Below are positions 35,211 to 43,904 of a stretch of 64,000 bases of DNA, in pieces. Position 1 is the stretch's first letter. Every line of letters begins with the position of its first letter. The position numbers were made by a program, and so were the translations under genes. Source of the DNA: Flavobacteriales bacterium (GTDB lineage: Bacteria > Bacteroidota > Bacteroidia > Flavobacteriales_D > Sanyastnellaceae); assembly GCA_947456965.1 (NCBI GenBank), contig CANGTU010000005.1:1-64000 (forward strand). The letters are read 5' to 3'. A model generated the notes under the pieces. It was not told where the DNA came from and made no database searches. It saw only the letters and a program-made list of their open reading frames with translations.

Positions 35211-36067
35211 AGCTCAATGCGGTGTTCTGCAGCATTCACGACTTCATCAGTCTGAACGTCCACCACAAAGGCGACAACACTGCAATTTTCGGGCACCCAT
35301 GCTTGCTTCATCGGAACCGTATAACTTTTCACCAATTGATCATTAACCAATGGATTTGTAAGCAGGGGCTCCCCAATGGCGGTGGTCACGTTGGTGCGGA
35401 GCAGATGGTTGTGCTCGTAGTCATAAATGGTGGATGGATCCAGATTGTAATCGGACTGAGCGCTGATGATGTGCGACTCCAGCAGGAGCACGATAAGACT
35501 GAAGCTGCTCGACATGGTTTCCAGAAAGTGGTTGTGAACATGGATGTTCAGGTTGCTGTCTTCTGACACATACTCAGTTGAGATCTGCAGGGCAATCCTG
35601 GGTTCTTGAGTGAGTTGCTCTTCTACCCTAACCTCCCATTGGTTGTCCACATAAAAATTGGAGATTCCACCGGTACGGTCAATACGGGCAGCCGGATTGA
35701 ATCCATTTTCGAGCTGTGACCAAAAGAGGTTACCGGCAGGCGTGGTAAAGTCAATATCGTAGGGAGCAGCACTCACCGCTGCAAGGGTACCCGCATGGAT
35801 GGTTATGGGAACTACCCGGCTGCCGTATTCTTCATCCAGTCCTTTGAGCAGGGCTGTAGCAGGCGGACAGAATCCGCAGAGATGCCCGGTAAACTCCTCC
35901 ACCAGGACATTCTTGGTTGGGTCGGCAAGGGTTTCGAATTCAGGAGGCGGCCCGTAGACACCTTCCAGATACTCATTGTCCAGGGTGATTACAGGATTCG
36001 TGAGTTTGTCACAACCGCAGAATGTCAAGGAAAAGACTGCAATCGCAGCTATTACATAGTTATTCAT
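35207..36067 (-). CDS. Omp28-like lipoprotein with thioredoxin-type CGFC motif
   Basis: A 286-residue lipoprotein (lipobox-like FCGC, Cys19). The segment VLVEEFTGHLCGFCPPA (Cys64/Cys67) is the signature of Omp28-related outer-membrane proteins, a thioredoxin-like fold, and GFNPAARIDR supplies the cis-Pro loop. The C-terminal part (about residues 155-285) is a second beta domain with LNIHVHNHFLE and QLVKSYTVPMKQAWVPENCSVVAFVVD. It may act on disulfides in the envelope or surface proteins, but no substrate is known. It lies 6 bp after the DUF6029-like barrel gene and overlaps the next barrel gene by 4 bp. Confidence 0.83.
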   Translation of the reverse strand: MNNYVIAAIAVFSLTFCGCDKLTNPVITLDNEYLEGVYGPPPEFETLADPTKNVLVEEFTGHLCGFCPPATALLKGLDEEYGSRVVPITIHAGTLAAVSAAPYDIDFTTPAGNLFWSQLENGFNPAARIDRTGGISNFYVDNQWEVRVEEQLTQEPRIALQISTEYVSEDSNLNIHVHNHFLETMSSSFSLIVLLLESHIISAQSDYNLDPSTIYDYEHNHLLRTNVTTAIGEPLLTNPLVNDQLVKSYTVPMKQAWVPENCSVVAFVVDVQTDEVVNAAEHRIEL

Positions 36068-36073
36068 GACTGA

Positions 36074-37801
36074 TTAAAAACTGCTGGTTAATGTAATTTC
36101 AAATCCGTTGGTAGCCGGCACTGCTCTGCATACACCCCCGATACAAAATACCCCCTCACGACGCTTGCCATAGCCAATGGCCAGCCGATTGCCTCCGTTA
36201 ATGTACCCGACTGTGCCGAACAGGTAATGAATGCGCTTATCCGGATTGATATTCCCGTAGTTATATTGGTCAATAATGGCAAAGGTCCAGTGTGGTGAGA
36301 AGGTATACTCGGCCACGATGGTGGCCCAGTCTCCCTTGTCCTGCTCAGTCTGGAGTGCCTGAAATTCAAGGTGGATGTTGTTTTTACTATTAAATTTATA
36401 ATTGATTTCAAGTACCTGAATATCCGCAAAGAGCAGGCCTTTGAAGTCGTTGGTCACGGGCGTTACTGTAGTATTGAACTCAAGGTAGTAATAGGTGAAT
36501 GCCCCGGATAATTTCTTTGAAAACTTCTTCCTGATTTCGACATTTACATCACGCACATATTTAACCGGCCCGAAGCCCAGACTGTTCATTTCATAGCCGT
36601 TCACCAGGCCATCAACGCCGCTGATGCGTGTCGTGTCCAGGCTGTTGGCGGCCGCCACATTGAGCGAGATCTGCGTTCCGTAAGCGCCTCCGAGCGGGGT
36701 TTCCTTTTTGAAATTGTAGAACAATTCGCCCATGATACTGGCCTCACCGGTGAAGGGGGTGGCGTAGGGGTAGAGGGTGGCTGCGAGGTTGTAGGTATGC
36801 TGGCGGGTAATGGCAGGGATGTAGTTGATCGGTACATCGAAGAGCTTGAGGTCCCTGTCGGCGCGAAAGCTGAGGTTATCAATGGACTTGGCCATAGCTG
36901 TGATCCCGAACCCTTTCTTGCTGTAGTTGGCCGTAAGGAAAATTCCGCGCCCTGTACGGTAGATGTATCCGTTGTCGGCGCTCGGGTCATTGATCTTTTC
37001 CGAATATTCTCCCATGAAGCGAAACGGGCCATGGCTTACCTGGAGTCGCCCTGCATAGGTGCCCACATTGGCCGGCAACTCGAGCAGCAGGGTATCTTTT
37101 TCGAGGAGACCACCTTCCTGAAACCGCGATACATAACTTCCTCCGAGTGATACGCGTGTCTTGCTCTCCGAAAGGGCAGGGATGAGGTCGTTCAGTTGAA
37201 TCTCGCCGTCCAGGCCCCGGATGATTCCATCGGCGTTGATCAGGCGGTTCTCAAAGGCGAGGCGCTGGTGCCCATAAATGGCCTTAGCCGTTATGCCTTT
37301 TCGGGGTGTGGCGATGACGCGGATACCATCCAGAGCATTGTCAATTCCCAAAAAAGGTTCCCAGTAGCTGCGCAACGTAAGCCCCATCCCAAACTGCTCA
37401 TAAAAGTTACCTACCGTGATGTCGAGCTGCTCATTCTTGTACTGGGCATATCGGAACCCGATACCCGTTCCTTGAAAGCGGTTTTGAGCACTATACCCCA
37501 GAATGGCATCCATGTACGATTCAAAGCGCATCCCAGCAGAGAAGTTCCCGTAGGTGTAATTGAAATTGCCATAGGCATTCATGGCCGTCTTGGGGGGAGG
37601 TACGATAGCTCCGATAAGCGAATCTTCGTTGTACTGCTGCCAGATAACCTGGAAATTGCCGTGTAACTGACCGCGGGGAGGCTCCGTACCCGAGTGGCCC
37701 GGGGACGTTTCCTGAGACCGGAGAATAGCCGGCACGATGAACAAACACACCGCGAGTATCCAGCTGAACAAAGGGGAAAAACACATAGTGCAAGGGCGCA
37801 T
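36074..37801 (-). CDS. DUF6029-like outer-membrane barrel protein
   Basis: A 575-residue outer-membrane protein with long signal peptide cleaved near LRS|QETS; ATG 37801 is preferred over 37843, because the earlier Met only adds a polar run and TACTTTCG (37824-37831) lies just upstream as a near -7 element. The mature start LHGNFQVIWQQYNEDSLIG, the segment AILGYSAQNRFQGTGIGFRYAQYKNEQLDITVGNFYEQFGMGLTLRSY, and many amphipathic strands to the end NGFEITLTSSF match DUF6029-type barrels. Function unknown. It is first in an operon with the Omp28-like and small barrel genes, downstream of the TlpA-like gene, which suggests a shared function in envelope redox. Confidence 0.8.
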   Translation of the reverse strand: MRPCTMCFSPLFSWILAVCLFIVPAILRSQETSPGHSGTEPPRGQLHGNFQVIWQQYNEDSLIGAIVPPPKTAMNAYGNFNYTYGNFSAGMRFESYMDAILGYSAQNRFQGTGIGFRYAQYKNEQLDITVGNFYEQFGMGLTLRSYWEPFLGIDNALDGIRVIATPRKGITAKAIYGHQRLAFENRLINADGIIRGLDGEIQLNDLIPALSESKTRVSLGGSYVSRFQEGGLLEKDTLLLELPANVGTYAGRLQVSHGPFRFMGEYSEKINDPSADNGYIYRTGRGIFLTANYSKKGFGITAMAKSIDNLSFRADRDLKLFDVPINYIPAITRQHTYNLAATLYPYATPFTGEASIMGELFYNFKKETPLGGAYGTQISLNVAAANSLDTTRISGVDGLVNGYEMNSLGFGPVKYVRDVNVEIRKKFSKKLSGAFTYYYLEFNTTVTPVTNDFKGLLFADIQVLEINYKFNSKNNIHLEFQALQTEQDKGDWATIVAEYTFSPHWTFAIIDQYNYGNINPDKRIHYLFGTVGYINGGNRLAIGYGKRREGVFCIGGVCRAVPATNGFEITLTSSF

Positions 37802-37835
37802 GTTCCTTCTTTGCTGCGCGGCCCGAAAGTACGGA

Positions 37836-37865
37836 TAAATCAAAGCCCCGGAGCTGTTCCGGGGC
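37836..37865 (-). terminator. Terminator after the TlpA-like gene
   Basis: An 8-bp stem GCCCCGGA / TCCGGGGC (37845-37865) with a 5-nt loop, followed on the minus strand by TTTGATTTATCC. It separates the TlpA-like gene from the DUF6029-like gene. Confidence 0.7.
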
Positions 37866-37889
37866 CTTACCTGACTCGGTCGACGGAGT

Positions 37890-38381
37890 TCAGGATTTCA
37901 ATTTCAGGAGCTCCTTGTAAACTTCTTCTTCATCCCCGGCCATGTAGCCGCTGTGTTGCCATACAATCTTGCCCTGGCCATCAATCAGGAAGGTGTGAGG
38001 CGGCGCAGTTACACCCAACGCTTGCTGGAACTGCTTATTGGTATCGAGCAAGATCTCGTACTCCCAGGATTGACCGTTGACATAAGGGGCCACCGAGCCC
38101 ACCGTGCGCTGGTCGTCTACCGTCACCGCATAGATCTTTACACCGGTTTCTTTCTGCCAGTCAGCGTAAAGTTCAGCATAGGTGTTGAGCTCTTTTTTAC
38201 ATGGGCTGCACCACGTGGCCCAGAAACATATCAGGATGGGCTTTCCTTCATTGTCGAGAGAACCGGTTTGTACAATATTTCCATCCAGATCGCGGAGGGT
38301 GATGTTCGGGAGTGCGCCTTGTGAACAGGCCACATCGGCCGAAAGCAAGGCAAGGAGGACAACAAGCAGATGTGTTTTCAT
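37890..38381 (-). CDS. TlpA-like exported thiol-disulfide oxidoreductase
   Basis: A 163-residue thioredoxin-fold protein with signal peptide cleaved at ACS|QGAL. FWATWCSPCKKEL carries the CxxC (Cys58/Cys61), and GVTAPPHTFLIDGQGKIVWQHSG has the cis-Pro loop; ILICFWATW and YAVTVDD are the core strands. Being exported without membrane anchor, it is probably periplasmic and reduces or oxidises protein disulfides. It is a single-gene unit (terminator after it) between the T9SS-exported thioredoxin gene and the DUF6029/Omp28-like operon, all pointing the same way. The electron donor (for example a DsbD-like protein) is not in the window. Confidence 0.88.
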   Translation of the reverse strand: MKTHLLVVLLALLSADVACSQGALPNITLRDLDGNIVQTGSLDNEGKPILICFWATWCSPCKKELNTYAELYADWQKETGVKIYAVTVDDQRTVGSVAPYVNGQSWEYEILLDTNKQFQQALGVTAPPHTFLIDGQGKIVWQHSGYMAGDEEEVYKELLKLKS

Positions 38382-38436
38382 CGTGGGACCAAGGTTATGT
38401 GGACTGGGTTGTCAAGTTTTATACCACATCGGAATG

Positions 38437-38468
38437 AACAGGGCCATCCCGGTTGGGATGGCCCTGTT
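38437..38468 (-). terminator. Long hairpin at the end of the T9SS-exported thioredoxin gene
   Basis: A 14-bp perfect stem AACAGGGCCATCCC / GGGATGGCCCTGTT (38437-38468) with a 4-nt loop, 19 bp after the gene stop. The minus-strand T-run is poor, so it may be a stability element or a weak terminator. Confidence 0.6.
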
Positions 38469-38487
38469 TCACCCTCTAGGGATTAGC

Positions 38488-39936
38488 TTATTTGCTTACT
38501 GATACGCGAAGAGTCGAAGTCACTCCGTCGATTTCCACGTTCAACAGGTAGAAGCCTGAAGAAACCGCAGAAAGGTCAACAGGGAAACTGTAGGATCCAG
38601 CAGTCTGGCTGCCTACGTATTGGTTCATAACGCGAGCACCAAGCATATTGACGAGCTCGAACCGCACTTCTGACTCAGCTCCCAGCGTGTAGGACAGGGT
38701 GAGCAGGTCTGAAGCCGGATTGGGGTAAGCCTTCACTGACTCAGACACGTTGAGTTCAGATACAGATACCACTTCATTGACATTGGCGCCGGCGATAGCT
38801 TGAGAATAGTCGTAGTCACCATTGTAGATGAAGATGTCAGAGGAGACCTGACCATTCTCCATGCTGTACACCTTGAAGTGACCATCCTGAGCTCCGCTAC
38901 CCCACTGAGAACCATGCAGCCCGTCGCCGTATTCATCATTTACCTCAAGGGTATAACATCCGGTGCTAGGTACCCAGCGATCGAAAACCAGAGTTGAGTT
39001 AACGGCCTGATTGGTGTAAGGACCACCCTGATGAACAACCTGATTGTTGTCATTCAGCAAACGCCATGAGCATTCCTCAGGCCATCCGTCAAATTTGATG
39101 TCAAAGCGAAGCTGAGTGGTGCTGCTGGGTGCCAATGAAGCGCCGTCCACGGAGTTGTTGTTGGCATTATCGTCGGCGGATATGGAAATGACCATCGGAC
39201 CAGTGACAGTCACCGTGCCCAGGTCAACCAGTTCGCTCTCAAAGCGATTAAGGTTACCTGACCAGTTTTGGGTTACCGGAGGAGTGACGCCGCTAACCGT
39301 GATGGTGGCCGAAGTGAGATCATTCGTGCCGAGGTTAGCAAGCTCGATTGAAATGTCAGCATCGGCGCACGCCACGGATGGCCCTACATAAGAAAGCACT
39401 GCTCCATCACTGGTTGGAACCGTCTGGCAAGCAGTCGTGTTGATGAAGTTCCAGTGCTGGGCTGCAGAGATCTGGCCGGTTTCTGTAAGGATACCGGTCG
39501 GGCAGACGGTGTAAATAGTCGGGAAGTAGCTGATTTCCAGAAGGTTCGCTGCAGATGCATCATCAGCAATGATGTAGTTAACACCAGTGACCCAGTCACC
39601 TTGAGTGTCAGCCGTGTTGCCATTGAGATCAGCATTGTTAGTCTGGCTATCACCTTCAATAAACATTACAATGACATTTCCTCCGTTGGCCACACCATGC
39701 TGCTCATGGAGGGTCTCGAGCGCGCCTGAGCTATGGTAGTTCCAGCATGGACCGCACCAAGTGGCTGAAACATCGATCACCACAGTGTAACCTTGGCTGA
39801 GGTAGTCGTAGAGTGTGTGCGTGTTACCGTTGATGTCGGTAGTGGTAAAGTTTGGTGCCAATGAGCCGCTTGGAAGCTGCGCCTGGCTCACGAGTGCCGA
39901 ACACGCGGCAAACAGTGCGAGTAAACCTTTTTTCAT
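38488..39936 (-). CDS. T9SS-exported thioredoxin-like protein with type A sorting domain
   Basis: A 482-residue protein with signal peptide cleaved at SQA|QLPS. A thioredoxin-like domain follows (about residues 28-155): TVVIDVSATWCGPCWNYH has the CxxC at Cys61/Cys64 and YFPTIYTVCPTG the cis-Pro loop. Middle segments resemble beta-sandwich modules (STTQLRFDIKFDGWPEECSWRLLND). The C-terminal about 75 residues are a type A sorting domain (KAYPNPASDLLTLSYTL, ARVMNQYVGSQTAGSYSFPVDLSAVSSGFYLLNVEIDG). It would be secreted or surface-attached by SprA/PorU and act on extracellular disulfides. It diverges from the cysteine-rich cargo at 40176, with TATCTTCG (39974-39981) as near -7 element. Confidence 0.88.
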   Translation of the reverse strand: MKKGLLALFAACSALVSQAQLPSGSLAPNFTTTDINGNTHTLYDYLSQGYTVVIDVSATWCGPCWNYHSSGALETLHEQHGVANGGNVIVMFIEGDSQTNNADLNGNTADTQGDWVTGVNYIIADDASAANLLEISYFPTIYTVCPTGILTETGQISAAQHWNFINTTACQTVPTSDGAVLSYVGPSVACADADISIELANLGTNDLTSATITVSGVTPPVTQNWSGNLNRFESELVDLGTVTVTGPMVISISADDNANNNSVDGASLAPSSTTQLRFDIKFDGWPEECSWRLLNDNNQVVHQGGPYTNQAVNSTLVFDRWVPSTGCYTLEVNDEYGDGLHGSQWGSGAQDGHFKVYSMENGQVSSDIFIYNGDYDYSQAIAGANVNEVVSVSELNVSESVKAYPNPASDLLTLSYTLGAESEVRFELVNMLGARVMNQYVGSQTAGSYSFPVDLSAVSSGFYLLNVEIDGVTSTLRVSVSK

Positions 39937-40147
39937 CTGTTAATTGGGGTTAGTTGCGAAAAAAAATGAAAGACGAAGATAATGCATGCACCACGAGCAG
40001 CTGAAGTGAAAACCGAGAAAAAAAGGAATGCTAATCCCCATAACTTGGCATTCTGCCACCTGTGCTTCCATTCATGGCGAAAAGTCCTGGCGTTTAAAAA
40101 ACCAATAATCTGGTGATTGAATGCACATGTCGAGCGGGAGAACCGGT

Positions 40148-40155
40148 TAATTTTG
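40148..40155 (+). promoter_or_regulatory. -7 promoter element for the cysteine-rich cargo gene
   Basis: TAATTTTG matches TAnnTTTG and lies 21 nt before ATG 40176. No clear -33 element. The rest of the 239-bp divergent gap holds no recognised gene. Confidence 0.5.
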
Positions 40156-40175
40156 AACATAAACTTGTTCCGGTT

Positions 40176-40907
40176 ATGACAACACGTATCCTATTCTTTC
40201 TTGCTTTTTCACTCACCATTCAGGTCAATGCTCAGAGTCTTGAGCTGATTGATCCCGTCACTACGGTCACAGGCACCCTTGCAGAATTGGGAACCACCGG
40301 TGAGCTCGTCGCTGCCTGGGATGTTCAGAATATTTCGGCAAATACGCTTTCCGTGCGCTGCTACCGCAGCGTGATTGCAGAGGTTTCCGGCTCGGAAAAT
40401 TATTTCTGTTGGGGGGTATGCTTTACCTCTACGACTAATATTTCTCCTGTGCAGGTTGCTCAGGTGATGGGGCCGGAACAGGTGAATGATACGTTTTACG
40501 CTCATTACAGGGCGAACGGGAATCCCGGCCAGACAACAGTGAAGTATTGCTTCTTCGACAATGCGAACCCCACAGATGAGGCCTGCCATACAGTAACCTA
40601 CTGCGTGGATATGGCCGAATGCGTACTCTCCGTAGAAGAGTCAGGTCGAGACCGGGCGGAGTTGGGTATTTACCCGAGCGTGATGTCCGGTTTAGGTAAG
40701 CTGACCTATACATTGCCTGCCGGACTTCGTGAGGCCCAGGCCGAAATCATCAGCCAGACCGGCCAGATGGTGCGAACGATCAAACTGACCAACACCAATG
40801 GATTGGTCATTCTCGACGGCGCTGAGTGGTCCTCTGGGGTATACCTGGTCCGGGTCATATCGTCCGGCTATCTGCTCGGCACAGCCCGATTCGTCGTGGC
40901 ACACTGA
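40176..40907 (+). CDS. Small cysteine-rich secreted protein with T9SS type A sorting domain
   Basis: A 243-residue protein with signal peptide cleaved at VNA|QSLE; ATG 40176 is chosen over 40113 because the signal starts there and the -7 element lies between them. The mature domain has seven cysteines, including ENYFCWGVCFTS, TVKYCFFDNANPTDEACHTVTYC and MAECVLS, so it is likely disulfide-bonded. The C-terminal about 75 residues are a type A sorting domain (IYPSVMSGLGKLTYTLPAG, EWSSGVYLVRVI). I do not recognise a function for the N-terminal domain. Its divergent neighbour is an exported thioredoxin-like T9SS protein, which could act on it. Confidence 0.8.
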   Translation: MTTRILFFLAFSLTIQVNAQSLELIDPVTTVTGTLAELGTTGELVAAWDVQNISANTLSVRCYRSVIAEVSGSENYFCWGVCFTSTTNISPVQVAQVMGPEQVNDTFYAHYRANGNPGQTTVKYCFFDNANPTDEACHTVTYCVDMAECVLSVEESGRDRAELGIYPSVMSGLGKLTYTLPAGLREAQAEIISQTGQMVRTIKLTNTNGLVILDGAEWSSGVYLVRVISSGYLLGTARFVVAH

Positions 40908-40945
40908 TCACACCAGACGCTGGGTGCTCAGTTTCAGCCAATCTT

Positions 40946-40970
40946 CCGCCCGGCTCCGTCCGGGCGGTTT
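40946..40970 (+). terminator. Rho-independent terminator after the cysteine-rich cargo gene
   Basis: An 8-bp stem CCGCCCGG / CCGGGCGG (40946-40967) with a 6-nt loop and three T residues, located 38 bp after the gene stop and 50 bp before maeB. Confidence 0.75.
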
Positions 40971-41018
40971 CATGCGGATTTCAATGGCCTGACTACCTTA
41001 GCCGCCTTAATTTTTGAG

Positions 41019-43313
41019 ATGCTGGACAAGATCAGGAAGAAGGAAGCCCTCGATTATCACGAGATGGGGAGAAGGGGGAAGTTGGAAATAATCCCATCCA
41101 AGCCTTACAGCACCCAGAAGGATCTGGCGCTGGCTTATTCCCCGGGTGTGGCAGAACCCGTACTGGCCATCGCGCAGAATCCCGAAGACGTTTATCGGTA
41201 CACAGCCAAAGGAAATCTGGTGGCCGTCATTTCTAATGGCACTGCGATCCTCGGCTTGGGTAATCTCGGCCCCGAAGCGAGCAAGCCTGTGATGGAAGGA
41301 AAGGGCATGCTCTTCAAAATTTTCGCTGACATTGATGCCATTGATATCGAGGTCGACGCCACAGATGTCGAGGAGTTCGTGCGCACCGTGCGCAATATCT
41401 CCCCGACCTTCGGTGGTATTAACCTCGAAGACCTCAAGGCCCCTGAGGCTTTCAGCATTGAGGAACGCCTGAAGGCTGAGTTGGATATACCGGTCATGCA
41501 CGACGACCAGCACGGCACCGCCATTATTGCTACCGCGGCTCTGCTGAATGCCCTTGAAATAGCGGGCAAGGATATCCGGAATATCCGCATCGTGGTCAGC
41601 GGCGCCGGCGCTGCTGCGCTGTCATGCGCCCACCTGATGGTGGCTCTGGGCTTGGAGCCATCTCGCATCGCCATGTTCGATAGTAAGGGCCACCTCCATT
41701 TGGGCCGCAAGGATCTCGACGTCAGGAAGGCCAGGTATGCCACGGAAAGGGAGTATGTGAGTCTGGAAGAGGCCTTTATCGGTGCCGATGTGTTCCTCGG
41801 ACTGTCACAAGGTAATATTGTGTCATGTGATATGGTCCGGAGTATGGCCGAAGATCCTATCGTATTTGCTCTGGCCAATCCTGATCCGGAAATTGGTTAC
41901 CCCGAAGCTGTGGGATGCCGCACAGATATCATAATGGCCACAGGCCGGAGCGACTACCCGAATCAAGTGAACAACGTCCTTGGATTTCCATTCATCTTCA
42001 GGGGTGCTCTCGACAGCCGTGCCAGCCAGATCAATGATGCCATGAAACTGGCAGCAGTAAGGGCCTTGGCCGATCTGGCCCGACAGCCGGTTCCGGAGGA
42101 GGTGATGGAGGCCTATAACCTCAAGTCCCTCTCTTTTGGGCGAGATTACATCATTCCCAAACCTCTGGATCCACGATTGATTACGGAGGTCTCGATGGCA
42201 GTAGCACGGGCCGCAGTGGAATCCGGAGTGGCACGCCAGCCCATTGCGGACTGGGATGCCTATCGGGCGGAATTGCAAAAGCGTATGGGCCGCGACAGCG
42301 TGCTCAGCCGAAGCATTGCCGAACGCGCCCGCAAGTCTCCGAGGCGAGTTGTTTTTGCCGAAGGCGACCATATCAAAGTGCTTAAGGCAGCCGAAGCTGC
42401 GCGGGATGAGGGTATTGCCATTCCCATCCTGCTCGGTCCGGAGGACCGGATCCGTAAGCTGATCGCAGACCTGGAGCTCGGATTGGAGGAAGTGGAAATC
42501 ATCGATCCGCGAAGCGAGGAACACGCTGATTCCCGCGATGCATTTGGCCGTATCCTCTTTGAAAAGCGAATGCGCAAGGGGATGACCCTCGTGGAGGCTG
42601 TGAAGACCATGCGCGAACGGAACTATTTCGGAGCCATGATGGTGGAAACGGGTCGGGCGGATGCCCTGATTTCGGGCATGACCCGAAACTACGGCCGCGT
42701 GATACGCCCGGCGCTGGAAGTTATCGGTCCTGCTGATGGAGTGAACAGGGTATGTGGCATGTATATCGTTCAGACCCCTCAGGGGCCGCTTTTCCTCGCG
42801 GATACAACGGTCAATCAGGACCCCGGACCGGAGGAACTGGCCGGTATCGCGCTGCTCGTCGCAGAAGCCGTGAGTAGGATGAAAATCGTTCCCCGCATGG
42901 CTCTTCTCAGCTATTCCAATTTCGGCTCGGCCCGTGGTAAAGATGCTCAGAAGGTGAGCCACGCGGTGGAAATCCTGCACCGCAATCATCCTCATCTTAT
43001 CGTGGATGGGGAACTGCAGGCCAATTTTGCCCTCAACCCGGAAATGCTGAAGTCCAATTTCCCTTTCTCCAGACTGGTGGACATGAAGGTCAATACGCTC
43101 ATTTTCCCCAACCTCGCTGCAGGCAATATCGCCTACAAACTAATCCAGGAAATAGCCGGTATGGAAGTCATCGGCCCGGTCCTCCTGGGGCTGCGCAAGA
43201 GCTACCATATTCTTCAGATGGACTGCTCCGTCAGAGAAATCATCAATATGACGCGTATCGCAGTAGTCGATGCCCAACTCAAATCTGACACCCTCGAACC
43301 GGCCCGGCCATGA
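41019..43313 (+). CDS. maeB: NADP-dependent malic enzyme with phosphotransacetylase-like C-terminal domain
   Basis: A 764-residue MaeB-type malic enzyme converting malate to pyruvate and CO2. The malic domain (about residues 15-420) shows PYSTQKDLALAYSPGVAEP, NGTAILGLGNLGPEASKPVMEGK, IDIEVDATDVEEF and MHDDQHGTAIIATAALLNAL, with the nucleotide-binding GAGAAALSCAHL. The C-terminal part (about 430-755) is a phosphate acetyltransferase-like domain (RVVFAEGDHIKVLKAA, LISGMTRNYGRVIRPALEVIG), regulatory in this family. The length fits the large bacterial form. It precedes ruvA with a 4-bp overlap (ATGA), so the two are co-translated. Confidence 0.95.
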   Translation: MLDKIRKKEALDYHEMGRRGKLEIIPSKPYSTQKDLALAYSPGVAEPVLAIAQNPEDVYRYTAKGNLVAVISNGTAILGLGNLGPEASKPVMEGKGMLFKIFADIDAIDIEVDATDVEEFVRTVRNISPTFGGINLEDLKAPEAFSIEERLKAELDIPVMHDDQHGTAIIATAALLNALEIAGKDIRNIRIVVSGAGAAALSCAHLMVALGLEPSRIAMFDSKGHLHLGRKDLDVRKARYATEREYVSLEEAFIGADVFLGLSQGNIVSCDMVRSMAEDPIVFALANPDPEIGYPEAVGCRTDIIMATGRSDYPNQVNNVLGFPFIFRGALDSRASQINDAMKLAAVRALADLARQPVPEEVMEAYNLKSLSFGRDYIIPKPLDPRLITEVSMAVARAAVESGVARQPIADWDAYRAELQKRMGRDSVLSRSIAERARKSPRRVVFAEGDHIKVLKAAEAARDEGIAIPILLGPEDRIRKLIADLELGLEEVEIIDPRSEEHADSRDAFGRILFEKRMRKGMTLVEAVKTMRERNYFGAMMVETGRADALISGMTRNYGRVIRPALEVIGPADGVNRVCGMYIVQTPQGPLFLADTTVNQDPGPEELAGIALLVAEAVSRMKIVPRMALLSYSNFGSARGKDAQKVSHAVEILHRNHPHLIVDGELQANFALNPEMLKSNFPFSRLVDMKVNTLIFPNLAAGNIAYKLIQEIAGMEVIGPVLLGLRKSYHILQMDCSVREIINMTRIAVVDAQLKSDTLEPARP

Positions 43314-43900
43314 TCCATTACATCCACGGAAAGCTGGTCGAGAAAAGCCCGGTGCATGCGGTTCTGGAAACCCATGGCATGGCCTATGTCCTTCAGATCA
43401 GCCTCTCCACCTTCAGCAAACTGCCGGACCAGGGAGAAGCCCGGCTCTATACCCATCTCCACATCAACGGGAATGATTTCTCTCTTATCCTGTATGGCTT
43501 TGCTACAGACGAGGAACGGGATACCTTCAGAAAACTCATTTCCGTCAGCGGAGTGGGGCCCAATACGGCCCGCATGGTACTTTCCAGCCTTACAGTGAGT
43601 GATATACGTCAGATTATTACCCTGAAGGACGTCGCTAGCCTGAAGCGTATTAAGGGTATCGGAGAAAAGACCGCCGAGCGCATCATTGTGGATCTCCATG
43701 ACAAGATCGCAAGAGGCCATGACCCGGGTACTGAAAAAATTCCGCTTCTGCACAATACGAGGCGTTTGGAGGCGTTAGCGGCCCTGTCCTCATTGGGACT
43801 AGACAAAACCAAAACCGAAAAACTCCTTGACAAGATCATGCACCAGGATGAATCCCTTAGCCTGGAAGAGCTGATCAAGCAAGTGTTGAAACAGATCTGA
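43310..43900 (+). CDS. ruvA: Holliday junction branch migration protein RuvA
   Basis: A 196-residue DNA-repair protein that binds Holliday junctions and loads the RuvB motor. Domain I (MIHYIHGKLVEKSPVHAVLETHGMAYVLQIS) is an OB fold, domain II has two helix-hairpin-helix motifs (FRKLISVSGVGPNTARMVLSSL, LKRIKGIGEKTAERIIVDLHDK), and domain III is the C-terminal helical RuvB contact (ALAALSSLGLDKTKTEKLLDKI). The length is standard. It sits between maeB (overlap) and sprA (5 bp gap), so the sprA message may include maeB and ruvA. ruvB and ruvC are not in the window. Confidence 0.95.
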   Translation: MIHYIHGKLVEKSPVHAVLETHGMAYVLQISLSTFSKLPDQGEARLYTHLHINGNDFSLILYGFATDEERDTFRKLISVSGVGPNTARMVLSSLTVSDIRQIITLKDVASLKRIKGIGEKTAERIIVDLHDKIARGHDPGTEKIPLLHNTRRLEALAALSSLGLDKTKTEKLLDKIMHQDESLSLEELIKQVLKQI

Positions 43901-43904
43901 CCGT

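Noticed and set aside
41823-42995. Open frame of about 390 codons antisense to maeB
   Set aside because: It lies wholly inside a well-supported malic enzyme gene, has no family features, and long antisense frames are common in GC-rich coding DNA.
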